7,738 bases of DNA, taken from contig JAIDJZ010000183.1 in assembly GCA_029051965.1 (NCBI GenBank), forward strand, positions 1 through 7,738, given 5' to 3'. The stretch's first letter is position 1. The number at the start of each line of letters is the position of its first letter. Of this stretch, positions 1 to 5,620 are shown in pieces. The position numbers were made by a program, and so were the translations under genes. This DNA comes from Paramuribaculum sp. (GTDB taxonomy: Bacteria; Bacteroidota; Bacteroidia; Bacteroidales; Muribaculaceae). The notes under the pieces were generated by a model, which worked only from the letters and a program-made list of their open reading frames with translations, did no database searches and had not been told where the DNA came from.

Positions 1-9
1 TCATAGGGA

Positions 10-32
10 TGAGCGATATAGCTCAGTTTTTT
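10..32 (+). terminator. Weak terminator-like hairpin
   Basis: TGAGC (10-14) and GCTCA (21-25) form a 5-bp stem with a 6-nt loop, followed by a run of six T at 27-32. On the plus strand this resembles a short intrinsic terminator for a gene ending left of the window. The stem is short, and the same bases may instead be the leader of a leftward transcript from the element at 39-46. The two readings conflict and the window does not decide between them. Confidence 0.25.
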
Positions 33-38
33 CGAGTG

Positions 39-46
39 CAAAGTTA
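39..46 (-). promoter_or_regulatory. Candidate leftward -7 promoter element (TAACTTTG)
   Basis: Read on the minus strand this is a perfect TAnnTTTG element, the Bacteroidetes primary-sigma -7 box. It would start a transcript near position 33 running left out of the window. A minus-strand ATG lies at 4-2, so a divergent gene could begin at the very edge with a leader of about 30 nt, but only four bases of it would be visible. No -33 TTG lies at the usual 19-21 bp spacing; the nearest candidate (complement of CAAA at 62-65) is 15 bp away. The motif match is seen; promoter activity and the divergent gene are inferred. Confidence 0.35.
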
Positions 47-108
47 CTGACTCGGCTCCATCAAAAATTTTACATTTGATAAATAATACTTGCTTATAGG
101 ATTATTGT

Positions 109-116
109 TAACTTTG
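109..116 (+). promoter_or_regulatory. -7 promoter element (TAACTTTG) of the Crp/Fnr gene
   Basis: This is a perfect TAnnTTTG box only 8 bp before the ATG at 125. The -33 element is poor: a TTG at 90-92 gives a 16-bp gap instead of the usual 19-21. With this box, transcription would start about 119-124, so the mRNA would be leaderless or nearly so. The same 10-base string containing this box occurs inverted at 37-46. Confidence 0.55.
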
Positions 117-124
117 CAGCCGGT

Positions 125-703
125 ATGGATATAAAGGAAATTATAGACCGCAGGCACACACTTCCAGAAGAATCATTGGCCCTTCTCTGTCGGTCAATGG
201 AATTGGCTCATTATCCCAAAGGCCATCACGTCCTTGAAATTGGCAAGATCGAGCGGGATGTTTACTTTATAGCCAAGGGTATAGTACGCGCATTCACACT
301 TGTCGACGGCAAGGAAGTGACATTTTGGGTTGGCAAAGAGGGCGCAACTATTGTTTCAATGATGGGCTATGTGAAGAATGAACCCGGCTATGAGACCATG
401 GAACTGATGGAGGACTCCACCCTTTATGTCATCAAAAGGGAGGTGCTAACCCAACTTTACAACGAGGATATAAATATTGCCAATTGGGGACGCAGATTTG
501 CCGAGACTGAACTTCTTGACGCTGAAATTCGAGTTATAACCCTGCTGCTTGCGACTGCGACAGAACGTTATCAGGACTTTGTGGATACCCAGTCGGAACT
601 ATTACAGCGACTGCCTTTGGGGTGTATTGCCTCATATTTGGGAATAACACAAGTAAGCCTGAGCCGAATAAGAGCCAACCTTGCCAAAGGGAATAAGCAA
701 TAG
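125..703 (+). CDS. Crp/Fnr-family transcriptional regulator
   Basis: A 192-residue protein with the two-part Crp/Fnr plan in its compact Bacteroidetes form: an N-terminal cyclic-nucleotide-binding-like beta-roll (about 20-115), a linking helix (about 118-148), and a C-terminal winged helix-turn-helix with its recognition region at 168-183 (IASYLGITQVSLSRIR). The effector is unknown. Only Cys22 and Cys167 are present, so there is no FNR-type four-cysteine iron-sulfur cluster, and I see no clear cAMP phosphate-binding cassette. The ATG at 125 is chosen because the family's N-terminal helix begins there; the next ATG (residue 25) would cut into the domain. The promoter box lies 8 bp upstream, giving almost no leader. 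The gene converges on the metallo-hydrolase gene with 2 bp between stops and no room for a terminator. Base composition is lower in GC than the genes to the right (28 of 60 bases in block 301-360). It may control the neighbouring hydrolase, which is inference only. Confidence 0.9.
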   Translation: MDIKEIIDRRHTLPEESLALLCRSMELAHYPKGHHVLEIGKIERDVYFIAKGIVRAFTLVDGKEVTFWVGKEGATIVSMMGYVKNEPGYETMELMEDSTLYVIKREVLTQLYNEDINIANWGRRFAETELLDAEIRVITLLLATATERYQDFVDTQSELLQRLPLGCIASYLGITQVSLSRIRANLAKGNKQ

Positions 704-705
704 TT

Positions 706-1512
706 TCAGAAAACCAGCCGTTCGCCATCAACAGGAATGAACAGATTGCCAGTATAATATTTTGAAGCCTCAGCCCTGTAAAGATCCTGTCGGTTTTTCA
801 AATTATCATCTTCGGAATGTACCAGAACCAAATTTTTCACGTTTGCCTTTTCTGCTAAAATAGCCACATCACGCACCGTATGATGATGTTTCTCGTAGGG
901 CCTGTAGATTTCCTTGTCTTCATACCGGCAGAATGCACCGCAGACCAGAGTGTCACAGCCTTTGATTTTTTTGAGATTATCCTCGGTCAAGGATTCGTCT
1001 CCTAAACATGCCAATTTTTCTCCGCAGCCAAAAGTCATCCTGAATCCAGTCTGAGCAACATTTTCTGAACACACATCGAAACATTCTATCAGATTGCCAT
1101 TTATAGTCAATGCAGATTCATCAGCAATTTCCATTAGTTCGACGATGTGTGTAAAACGGTCATAATCGGAAGCAAGAAAAGTCAACTGACATATAAGCCT
1201 CAACGCATTGCAGACGGACCGGTTCCCATATATACGCAGACCCCCATAGGATTCTCCATCTTTATTCAGATTGATAATACCCCTAATAAGCCATACAGCT
1301 CCAAGAATATGGTCAGTATGTGTATGAGTAATGAAAATGTGGTGTATATCTGCGAGTTTGATGCCTGCGTCATTGATGGCGCTGAATACACCATTACCAC
1401 CTCCGGCATCCACAAGCATTAGTCCGCCATGACTCTTAATGGCATAGCAGCTATTGTATGAATGTCTAGGGAACGCACTTCCGGTGCCAATCATTATCAG
1501 CTCAAAATTCAT
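706..1512 (-). CDS. MBL-fold metallo-hydrolase, RNase Z-like subgroup
   Basis: A 268-residue metallo-beta-lactamase-fold protein. The start GTGSAFP (9-15) followed by NSCYAI (20-25) and VDAGGG (34-39) is the opening of the RNase Z/ElaC-like branch. The metal motif HTHTDH is at 63-68. A later Asp lies in CLGDES (Asp172), and near the C terminus come HHHTVRDVAILA (209-220) and VHSEDD (231-236), matching the RNase Z H-x-x-x-x-A-A and final-His regions. Such proteins hydrolyse phosphodiester, sulfate or other ester bonds; the substrate here is not evident. It is probably not the housekeeping tRNase Z, because the exosite arm is not recognisable. The His expected between motif II and Asp172 is not where I would place it: Cys148 in FDVCSE occupies that position. 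The gene is AT-rich (21 GC in 60 bases at 781-840), unlike the genes to its right. It has a -7 box at 1564-1571 and faces the Crp/Fnr gene tail to tail. Confidence 0.85.
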   Translation of the reverse strand: MNFELIMIGTGSAFPRHSYNSCYAIKSHGGLMLVDAGGGNGVFSAINDAGIKLADIHHIFITHTHTDHILGAVWLIRGIINLNKDGESYGGLRIYGNRSVCNALRLICQLTFLASDYDRFTHIVELMEIADESALTINGNLIECFDVCSENVAQTGFRMTFGCGEKLACLGDESLTEDNLKKIKGCDTLVCGAFCRYEDKEIYRPYEKHHHTVRDVAILAEKANVKNLVLVHSEDDNLKNRQDLYRAEASKYYTGNLFIPVDGERLVF

Positions 1513-1563
1513 ATCCTGTGAACGGGATTTATAATGTCATTCGTATTGCTCTGTTGTAGCGCT

Positions 1564-1571
1564 CAAATATA
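1564..1571 (-). promoter_or_regulatory. -7 promoter element (TATATTTG) of the metallo-hydrolase gene
   Basis: The minus strand reads TATATTTG, a full TAnnTTTG match 52 bp upstream of the ATG at 1512, predicting a leader of about 45 nt. No strong -33 TTG lies 19-21 bp further up. The element overlaps the left arm of a palindrome at 1567-1582, which is where a repressor or a Crp/Fnr-type regulator could sit. Confidence 0.45.
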
Positions 1572-1582
1572 TTGTAATATAT
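1567..1582. repeat. AT-rich palindrome, candidate operator
   Basis: Perfect 7-bp inverted arms ATATATT and AATATAT are separated by GT. The 16-bp size and two-fold symmetry fit a site for a dimeric regulator, and the left arm overlaps the hydrolase -7 box. The sequence is pure A/T in the arms, so chance symmetry in an AT-rich spacer is a real alternative. Binding by the nearby Crp/Fnr protein is speculation. Confidence 0.3.
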
Positions 1583-1842
1583 ATAGAGAGATAACGTATA
1601 TTACCCCCATATTATTTTGCATTGCATTAATACGGAGATTATAAGCATCAATTCATCAAGCAGTTAACACAATTAAATCCATTGAACAACGGGGCCTTAG
1701 CTTCCAAAAAGCAGACCATAGGCACGGATGCTGCCAAAAAGTGCGGAGAAAATGAATAATTTCTTAACATTATTTGCACAAAATTCAAGAAAAGGCACTC
1801 TGTTTTTTAGAAATTCAAACTCTTGATGAACAAAAATGTTGC

Positions 1843-1850
1843 TACCTTTG
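1843..1850 (+). promoter_or_regulatory. -7 promoter element (TACCTTTG) of maeB
   Basis: A perfect TAnnTTTG box 82 bp before the maeB start, identical to the tRNA promoter box at 5404-5411. A TTG at 1823-1825 is a possible -33 element with a 17-bp gap, slightly short of the usual spacing. Transcription would start about 1855-1858, giving a leader of about 75 nt that contains the stem-loops described separately. Confidence 0.6.
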
Positions 1851-1857
1851 TAACTCA

Positions 1858-1909
1858 AAAAACCGCCGGTTTTTCCGCTCCCATTGCGAAACGGTTGTTT
1901 GAAACCGGC
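1858..1909 (+). promoter_or_regulatory. Structured 5' leader of maeB with alternative stems
   Basis: Two local hairpins can form: H1 pairs 1858-1864 with 1868-1874 (7 bp, loop GCC), and H2 pairs 1892-1896 with 1903-1907 (5 bp, 6-nt loop). A third, mutually exclusive pairing joins 1865-1872 with 1902-1909 (8 bp, extendable by a G-U pair). H1, an A-run/CC-GG/T-run hairpin, resembles a small intrinsic terminator placed just after the predicted start site. The complementarity is seen; regulation by attenuation or ligand is inferred, and no known riboswitch class is recognised. Confidence 0.3.
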
Positions 1910-1932
1910 CAACATAAACCTCTAACAGCACT

Positions 1933-4224
1933 ATGTCCAACGTAACCAAAGAAGCCGCACTCGAATATCACCGTGACCCGCGTCCCGGAAAGATTGAAAC
2001 CATACCGACCAAACCATATTCGACCCAACACGATCTGGCACTCGCCTATTCCCCGGGGGTCGCATACCCATGCAAGGAGATCGAATCGAATCCGGCTGAC
2101 GCATATGAATACACCAACAAGGGCAATCTTGTCGCTGTCATCTCAAACGGGACAGCAGTTCTCGGACTTGGCAACATCGGTCCGCTTGCCGGCAAGCCGG
2201 TCATGGAAGGCAAGGCCCTTCTGTTCAAAATATTTGCCGGCCTCGACTGTTTCGACATAGAGGTTAACGAACCGGATCCGCAGAAGTTCATCGAAGTCGT
2301 CAAGGCTATCGCCCCGACATTCGGCGGCATTAACCTAGAGGATATAAAGGCACCCGAATGCTTCGAGATCGAGCAGAAACTCAAAGCCGAACTTGACATT
2401 CCGGTCATGCACGATGACCAGCACGGAACAGCCATCATCTCGGCCGCCGGCCTTCTGAACGCGCTCGAAATCCAGGGCAAAAAGATCGAAGAGGTCCGTC
2501 TGGTCGTCAACGGCGCGGGAGCTGCAGCCGTTTCCTGCACTCGTCTCTACATGGCTCTCGGTGTGCGCAAGGAAAACATTGTGATGTGCGACAGCCGCGG
2601 CGTCATCAGCGACCGACGTGAAGATCTCAATTCCCAGAAACGCGAATTCATCACGACACGCCCCGTCTCAACGCTTGCCGAGGCAATGGTAGATGCCGAC
2701 GTCTTTCTGGGACTTTCGGTCAAGGATGTCGTGACTCCGGAAATGCTCCAGTCGATGGCCGCGCGTCCGATTGTGTTCGCCCTCGCGAACCCCGATCCCG
2801 AAATCGCCTATGACGCGGCTATGGCCTCACGTCCCGACCTTATCTTCGCTACCGGACGAAGCGACTATCCCAACCAGATCAACAATGTGCTCGGCTTCCC
2901 CTACATCTTCCGGGGCGCGCTTGATTCAGGAGCATCCGCCATCAATGAAGAAATGAAACTTGCGGCAGTCCACGCAATCGCGGCACTCGCAAAAGAACCT
3001 GTCCCACCGGTTGTCAACACCGCCTACGACATGACCGACATCCATTTCGGACGCGACTATATCCTTCCGAAACCGCTCGATCCCAGACTGCTTACGACGG
3101 TCGCACCGGCAGTAGCACGGGGTGCGATGGAAAGCGGCGTCGCCCGCCGTCCGATCACCGATTGGGAAGCTTACGACGAGAAGCTCCGCAAACTCATGGG
3201 CTACGACAACAAAATGATGCGCCGCATTTTCGACCAGGCAAAGAAACAGAAGAAACGCGTCGTTTTCTCGGAAGCAAACACCGACAAAATGCTCAAGACA
3301 GCGGTTATCGCTGCCAAAGAGGGTCTGCTCGAGCCGGTGCTCCTCGGCAACGAAGAAATGATCCAGAAGCGTGCCGACCGTCTCGGCCTCGACATTTCAG
3401 GCCTTGAGATCGTCAACCTGCGCCACGACCGTGAGGCAGACCGCCGTCAGCATTATGCCGAGATACTTGCCGGAAAACGTCAGCGCGCCGGACTGACGAT
3501 GCCCGAAGCTCTCGAAAAGATGTTCGACCGCAACTATTTCGGAATGATGATGGTCGAAGCAGGCGATGCCGACGCATTCCTCGGCGGAACCTATTCGGCC
3601 TCAAATGCCGTCGGTGACATCGCACTGGAAGTGGTCGGAGTCCGCCCCTCCTACAAACATTTCGCCGCACTCCATATCGTCACGACCAAGCAGGGCACAT
3701 TCTATCTCTCCGACACCCACGTCAACAAGAATATGGACACCGAGACCCTCTTCGACGTCGCACGCCTCACCCGCAACTCGGTCGAATACTTTGCCGAGAA
3801 ACCGGTCATGGCCATGCTCTCATATTCGAGCTTCGGATCAAGCAAGGAGGAGGAGTGCAAGCGTGCGGGCGAAGTCGTCGCAATGCTCCATGAGCGCTAT
3901 CCGGACCTGCTTGTCGACGGAGAGATGACGATCCGCTACGCGCTCAACAACGAGTTGCGCGACCGCACATTCCCGTTCAACAAACTGAAAGGCGAAAAGG
4001 TCAACACTCTCGTGTTCCCCAATCTGAGCTCTGCCAGCTCGGCCTACAGACTTCTGCTTGAATTCGGAGTCGGCGACACGATCGGCCCGATCCAGATGGG
4101 GCTTAACAAAGCCGTCCACTTTATCAGCGTTGACGCTCCGGTGCGCAGCATTCTCAACCTTGCGGCAATCGCGGCACTCGACGCTCAGGTCGCAGCCGCC
4201 GGCGCTCCTTCAGTAGACAAATAA
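1933..4224 (+). CDS. maeB: NADP-dependent malic enzyme with C-terminal phosphotransacetylase-like domain (MaeB type)
   Basis: A 763-residue cytoplasmic enzyme of the large MaeB class, which oxidatively decarboxylates malate to pyruvate and CO2 with reduction of NADP(+). The malic N-terminal domain spans about 15-150: catalytic Tyr39 in AYSPGVA, Lys94 in MEGKALLF, and metal-binding Glu136-Asp137 (NLEDIKAPE) and Asp161-Asp162 (HDDQHGTA). The Rossmann domain (about 165-425) has the dinucleotide fingerprint VVNGAGAAAVS at 191-201 and ALANPDPE further on. From about residue 428 a phosphotransacetylase-like domain (KRVVFSEANTDKML, then LGGTYSASNA) runs to the end; in characterised MaeB proteins this domain is regulatory, responding to acetyl-CoA, and not a working Pta (family knowledge). 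The start agrees with family N termini (MSNVTKEAALEYH). It has its own promoter and leader. The downstream phosphoesterase gene begins 30 bp after the stop with no terminator between, so co-transcription is likely. Confidence 0.96.
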   Translation: MSNVTKEAALEYHRDPRPGKIETIPTKPYSTQHDLALAYSPGVAYPCKEIESNPADAYEYTNKGNLVAVISNGTAVLGLGNIGPLAGKPVMEGKALLFKIFAGLDCFDIEVNEPDPQKFIEVVKAIAPTFGGINLEDIKAPECFEIEQKLKAELDIPVMHDDQHGTAIISAAGLLNALEIQGKKIEEVRLVVNGAGAAAVSCTRLYMALGVRKENIVMCDSRGVISDRREDLNSQKREFITTRPVSTLAEAMVDADVFLGLSVKDVVTPEMLQSMAARPIVFALANPDPEIAYDAAMASRPDLIFATGRSDYPNQINNVLGFPYIFRGALDSGASAINEEMKLAAVHAIAALAKEPVPPVVNTAYDMTDIHFGRDYILPKPLDPRLLTTVAPAVARGAMESGVARRPITDWEAYDEKLRKLMGYDNKMMRRIFDQAKKQKKRVVFSEANTDKMLKTAVIAAKEGLLEPVLLGNEEMIQKRADRLGLDISGLEIVNLRHDREADRRQHYAEILAGKRQRAGLTMPEALEKMFDRNYFGMMMVEAGDADAFLGGTYSASNAVGDIALEVVGVRPSYKHFAALHIVTTKQGTFYLSDTHVNKNMDTETLFDVARLTRNSVEYFAEKPVMAMLSYSSFGSSKEEECKRAGEVVAMLHERYPDLLVDGEMTIRYALNNELRDRTFPFNKLKGEKVNTLVFPNLSSASSAYRLLLEFGVGDTIGPIQMGLNKAVHFISVDAPVRSILNLAAIAALDAQVAAAGAPSVDK

Positions 4225-4254
4225 GAAACGTTGACAAACAAAACGCCCCCCTAA

Positions 4255-4755
4255 ATGAAACGGATAGGCATCCTTTCAGACACTCACTCATGCTGGGACG
4301 ACCGCTATGCCAGACACTTCGCCTCGTGCGACGAAGTCTGGCATGCGGGCGACATCGGTGACGCTGACACCCTGCGCCGTCTCGAAAAGATCGCTCCGCT
4401 CAGAGCCGTCAGAGGCAATATCGACCACGGAGATGTCGCGCGCTATTGCCCCGAGATCCTGCTGTTCGAGATCGAGGGCGTAAAAGTCCTGATGACACAT
4501 ATCGGCGGCTATCCGGGACGCTATGCGCCCGGCATCAGACGTCTGCTCCATCAGGAAAAAGTGAAACTCATGGTTGCCGGCCACAGCCATATTCTAAAGG
4601 TAATGCCCGACCACGAACTCGGACTGCTTCATGTCAATCCCGGAGCCGCAGGCTATCACGGATGGCAGAAAGTCAGAACCCTCATACGTCTCACTCTCGA
4701 CAACGGGACAATAACCGATCTCGAAGTGATCGAACTCGGACGGCGTCCGGCATAA
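4255..4755 (+). CDS. Metallophosphoesterase, YfcE/MJ0936 family
   Basis: A 166-residue calcineurin-like phosphoesterase of the small YfcE class, which are Mn-dependent phosphodiesterases in vitro with no settled physiological substrate. All five dimetal motifs are present: SDTH (Asp9, His11), HAGDI (Asp33), RGNID (Asn55), MTHIGG (His82) and GHSH (His110, His112). Length matches the family (about 155-185), there is no signal peptide or membrane segment, and the protein should be cytoplasmic. The ATG at 4255 is well placed because the first beta strand leading to the DTH motif starts at residue 3. It lies 30 bp downstream of maeB on the same strand without an intervening terminator or TAnnTTTG box, so it is probably read through from maeB. 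No functional link with malate metabolism is evident. Confidence 0.93.
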   Translation: MKRIGILSDTHSCWDDRYARHFASCDEVWHAGDIGDADTLRRLEKIAPLRAVRGNIDHGDVARYCPEILLFEIEGVKVLMTHIGGYPGRYAPGIRRLLHQEKVKLMVAGHSHILKVMPDHELGLLHVNPGAAGYHGWQKVRTLIRLTLDNGTITDLEVIELGRRPA

Positions 4756-4826
4756 CACGGATCAATGTCTGCCGACACCCCGAATTCTTCAATTGAAAAC
4801 AACCACGCAAACACACTTGTCAAAGG

Positions 4827-5345
4827 ATGAAAAAACTACCCATTCTTTTCTGCCTGATTCTCCTTCTCGGATTTGCGGCCTGCAAAACCACTGAAGCCAA
4901 CTACAAAGCTGCCTACGATGCGGCACGTGAGAAGCAGTTGACCGGAGATTCGCTGATCGATTTCGGTCTGACGGATCAGCAGCGTCCGAAAAATATGGTG
5001 TTCGGAGCGGACACACTTCCGGTCCGCACAGAATATATTGGCTATACGAAAGGTGGCGGAGCGGACAGCGACAAGTCGGTCGTGAAACGTTTCTGTGTGG
5101 TAGTCGGACGCTTCAAACAGGTTTTCAACGCAAAATCGATGCGCGAGCGACTGATGTCGTCGGGCTACGGCAATGCACTGGTGCTTCACAACAACATGAA
5201 GGAATATTATGTGATTGCCAACACTTCTGACAATCCCCACACCGCGAGCCTTATGCTCGACAGCGTCCGGGCCGATGGTTCGTTAGTGCTGAAAGCCCCC
5301 TACCCTTACATTCTCCAGCCCGGGCATCTGGCCAGAAAGCGCTGA
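4827..5345 (+). CDS. SPOR-domain lipoprotein
   Basis: A 172-residue protein with a lipoprotein signal: KK at 2-3, a hydrophobic stretch 4-18, and lipobox GFAAC with Cys19 as the lipidated residue. After an Ala/Lys-rich segment (ANYKAAYDAAREK) comes a central linker, then a SPOR domain at about 87-165 (FCVVVGRFK, GYGNALVL, EYYVIANTS). SPOR domains bind denuded peptidoglycan glycans at division sites (family knowledge), so a periplasmic, membrane-anchored cell-wall role is likely. Small SPOR lipoproteins with this KAAYDAA-like start are common in Bacteroidales. The start is fixed by the signal peptide; an AAAGG string abuts the ATG directly, too close to be a ribosome-binding site. The gene follows the phosphoesterase gene by 71 bp. 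I see no perfect -7 box in that gap, so co-transcription with maeB is possible but unproven. The protein ends just before the tRNA unit. Confidence 0.9.
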   Translation: MKKLPILFCLILLLGFAACKTTEANYKAAYDAAREKQLTGDSLIDFGLTDQQRPKNMVFGADTLPVRTEYIGYTKGGGADSDKSVVKRFCVVVGRFKQVFNAKSMRERLMSSGYGNALVLHNNMKEYYVIANTSDNPHTASLMLDSVRADGSLVLKAPYPYILQPGHLARKR

Positions 5346-5379
5346 GCATCATGATGATAACGAATAATGGCTTCCATCA

Positions 5380-5411
5380 TTTGCAGATGTCTGAAAAAAT
5401 TCCTACCTTTG
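5380..5411 (+). promoter_or_regulatory. tRNA-Leu promoter (TTTG, 20 bp, TACCTTTG)
   Basis: This is the best promoter in the window: -33 element TTTG at 5380-5383 and -7 element TACCTTTG at 5404-5411, separated by exactly 20 bp, the consensus Bacteroidetes arrangement. Transcription would start about 5415-5421, just ahead of the mature tRNA 5' end at 5423, so little or no 5' processing leader is expected. Confidence 0.8.
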
Positions 5412-5422
5412 CACCTGAATCT

Positions 5423-5504
5423 GCGCACGTGGCGTAATTGGTAGCCGCGCCAGACTTAGGATCTGGTGTCTTACGACGTGGGGGTTCGAGTCCCTTCGTG
5501 CGCA
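5423..5504 (+). tRNA. tRNA-Leu, anticodon TAG (UAG)
   Basis: An 82-base class II tRNA. The acceptor stem 5423-5429 pairs perfectly with 5497-5503, with discriminator A5504, the leucine identity base. The D arm contains AATTGGTAG. The anticodon stem CCAGA (5450-5454) pairs with TCTGG (5462-5466) around loop CTTAGGA, with the anticodon TAG at 5457-5459. A long variable arm has stem GTC/GAC (5468-5470 with 5475-5477). The T stem 5480-5484 pairs with 5492-5496, including two G-U pairs, around loop TTCGAGT. The CCA end is not encoded (ACA follows the acceptor stem), as is usual in Bacteroidetes. It reads CUA and other CUN leucine codons by wobble. It is transcribed alone, with its own promoter and terminator. 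Confidence 0.97.
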
Positions 5505-5511
5505 CAGCCAG

Positions 5512-5552
5512 TCAGTCCCTTGATCACCTGCATCAGGGGACTGATTTTGTTT
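5512..5552 (+). terminator. Intrinsic terminator of the tRNA-Leu gene
   Basis: A 13-bp stem (5512-5524 with 5532-5544, one G-U pair, otherwise perfect) closes a 7-nt loop and is followed by TTTTGTTT. It begins 8 bases after the tRNA 3' end. It should end the tRNA transcript and insulate the ClC gene 69 bp further on, which therefore needs its own promoter; I could not find a full TAnnTTTG match for it between 5553 and 5620. Confidence 0.9.
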
Positions 5553-5620
5553 AAACATTGAGAGTCCTGCGGACGTTTTCTTATAACAAGCCTGCCGCTT
5601 TCAGATAAAAAACCTCCAAG

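Larger units (their letters stand above)
1513..1932. other. 420-bp intergenic control region
   Basis: This AT-rich spacer separates two divergently transcribed genes. It contains the hydrolase promoter and palindrome at its left end, and the maeB promoter and a structured leader at its right end. Between about 1585 and 1840 I see no convincing gene. A 24-codon ATG frame (1752-1826) has no supporting signal and a -7-like TTATTTTG (1612-1619) matches only 7 of 8 positions. The region is also roughly where base composition changes from the lower-GC pair to the higher-GC core genes. Confidence 0.6.

Noticed and set aside
108..117. TTAACTTTGC strings (also at 7074-7083) resemble the GTAnnTTTGC target core remembered for CTnDOT-type integrative elements
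   Set aside because: The first base does not match and the motif largely coincides with the ordinary Bacteroidetes -7 promoter box; no integrase or element end is present.
1147..1422. A 91-codon plus-strand open frame inside the metallo-hydrolase gene
   Set aside because: It is antisense to the HTHTDH-containing coding region, with no supporting start signal or similarity.
1697..1915. A 72-codon minus-strand open frame in the maeB upstream region
   Set aside because: It runs across the maeB promoter and leader, has no TAnnTTTG box or recognisable domain, and is rich in Phe/Lys as random AT-rich DNA would give.
2046..2540. A 164-codon minus-strand open frame inside maeB
   Set aside because: It lies antisense to the conserved malic enzyme domain, has low-complexity Ser/Ala/Pro composition and no family resemblance.
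2974..4180. A 16-base exact repeat GCAATCGCGGCACTCG occurring at about 2974 and again at about 4165
   Set aside because: Both copies encode Ala-Ile-Ala-Ala-Leu stretches in maeB in the same frame; codon bias and Ala-rich helices explain the identity.
5423..5560. tRNA-Leu 3' end as an integration site for a mobile element
   Set aside because: The tRNA is followed at once by its own terminator and a ClC gene, with no repeated tRNA 3' fragment and no integrase in view.
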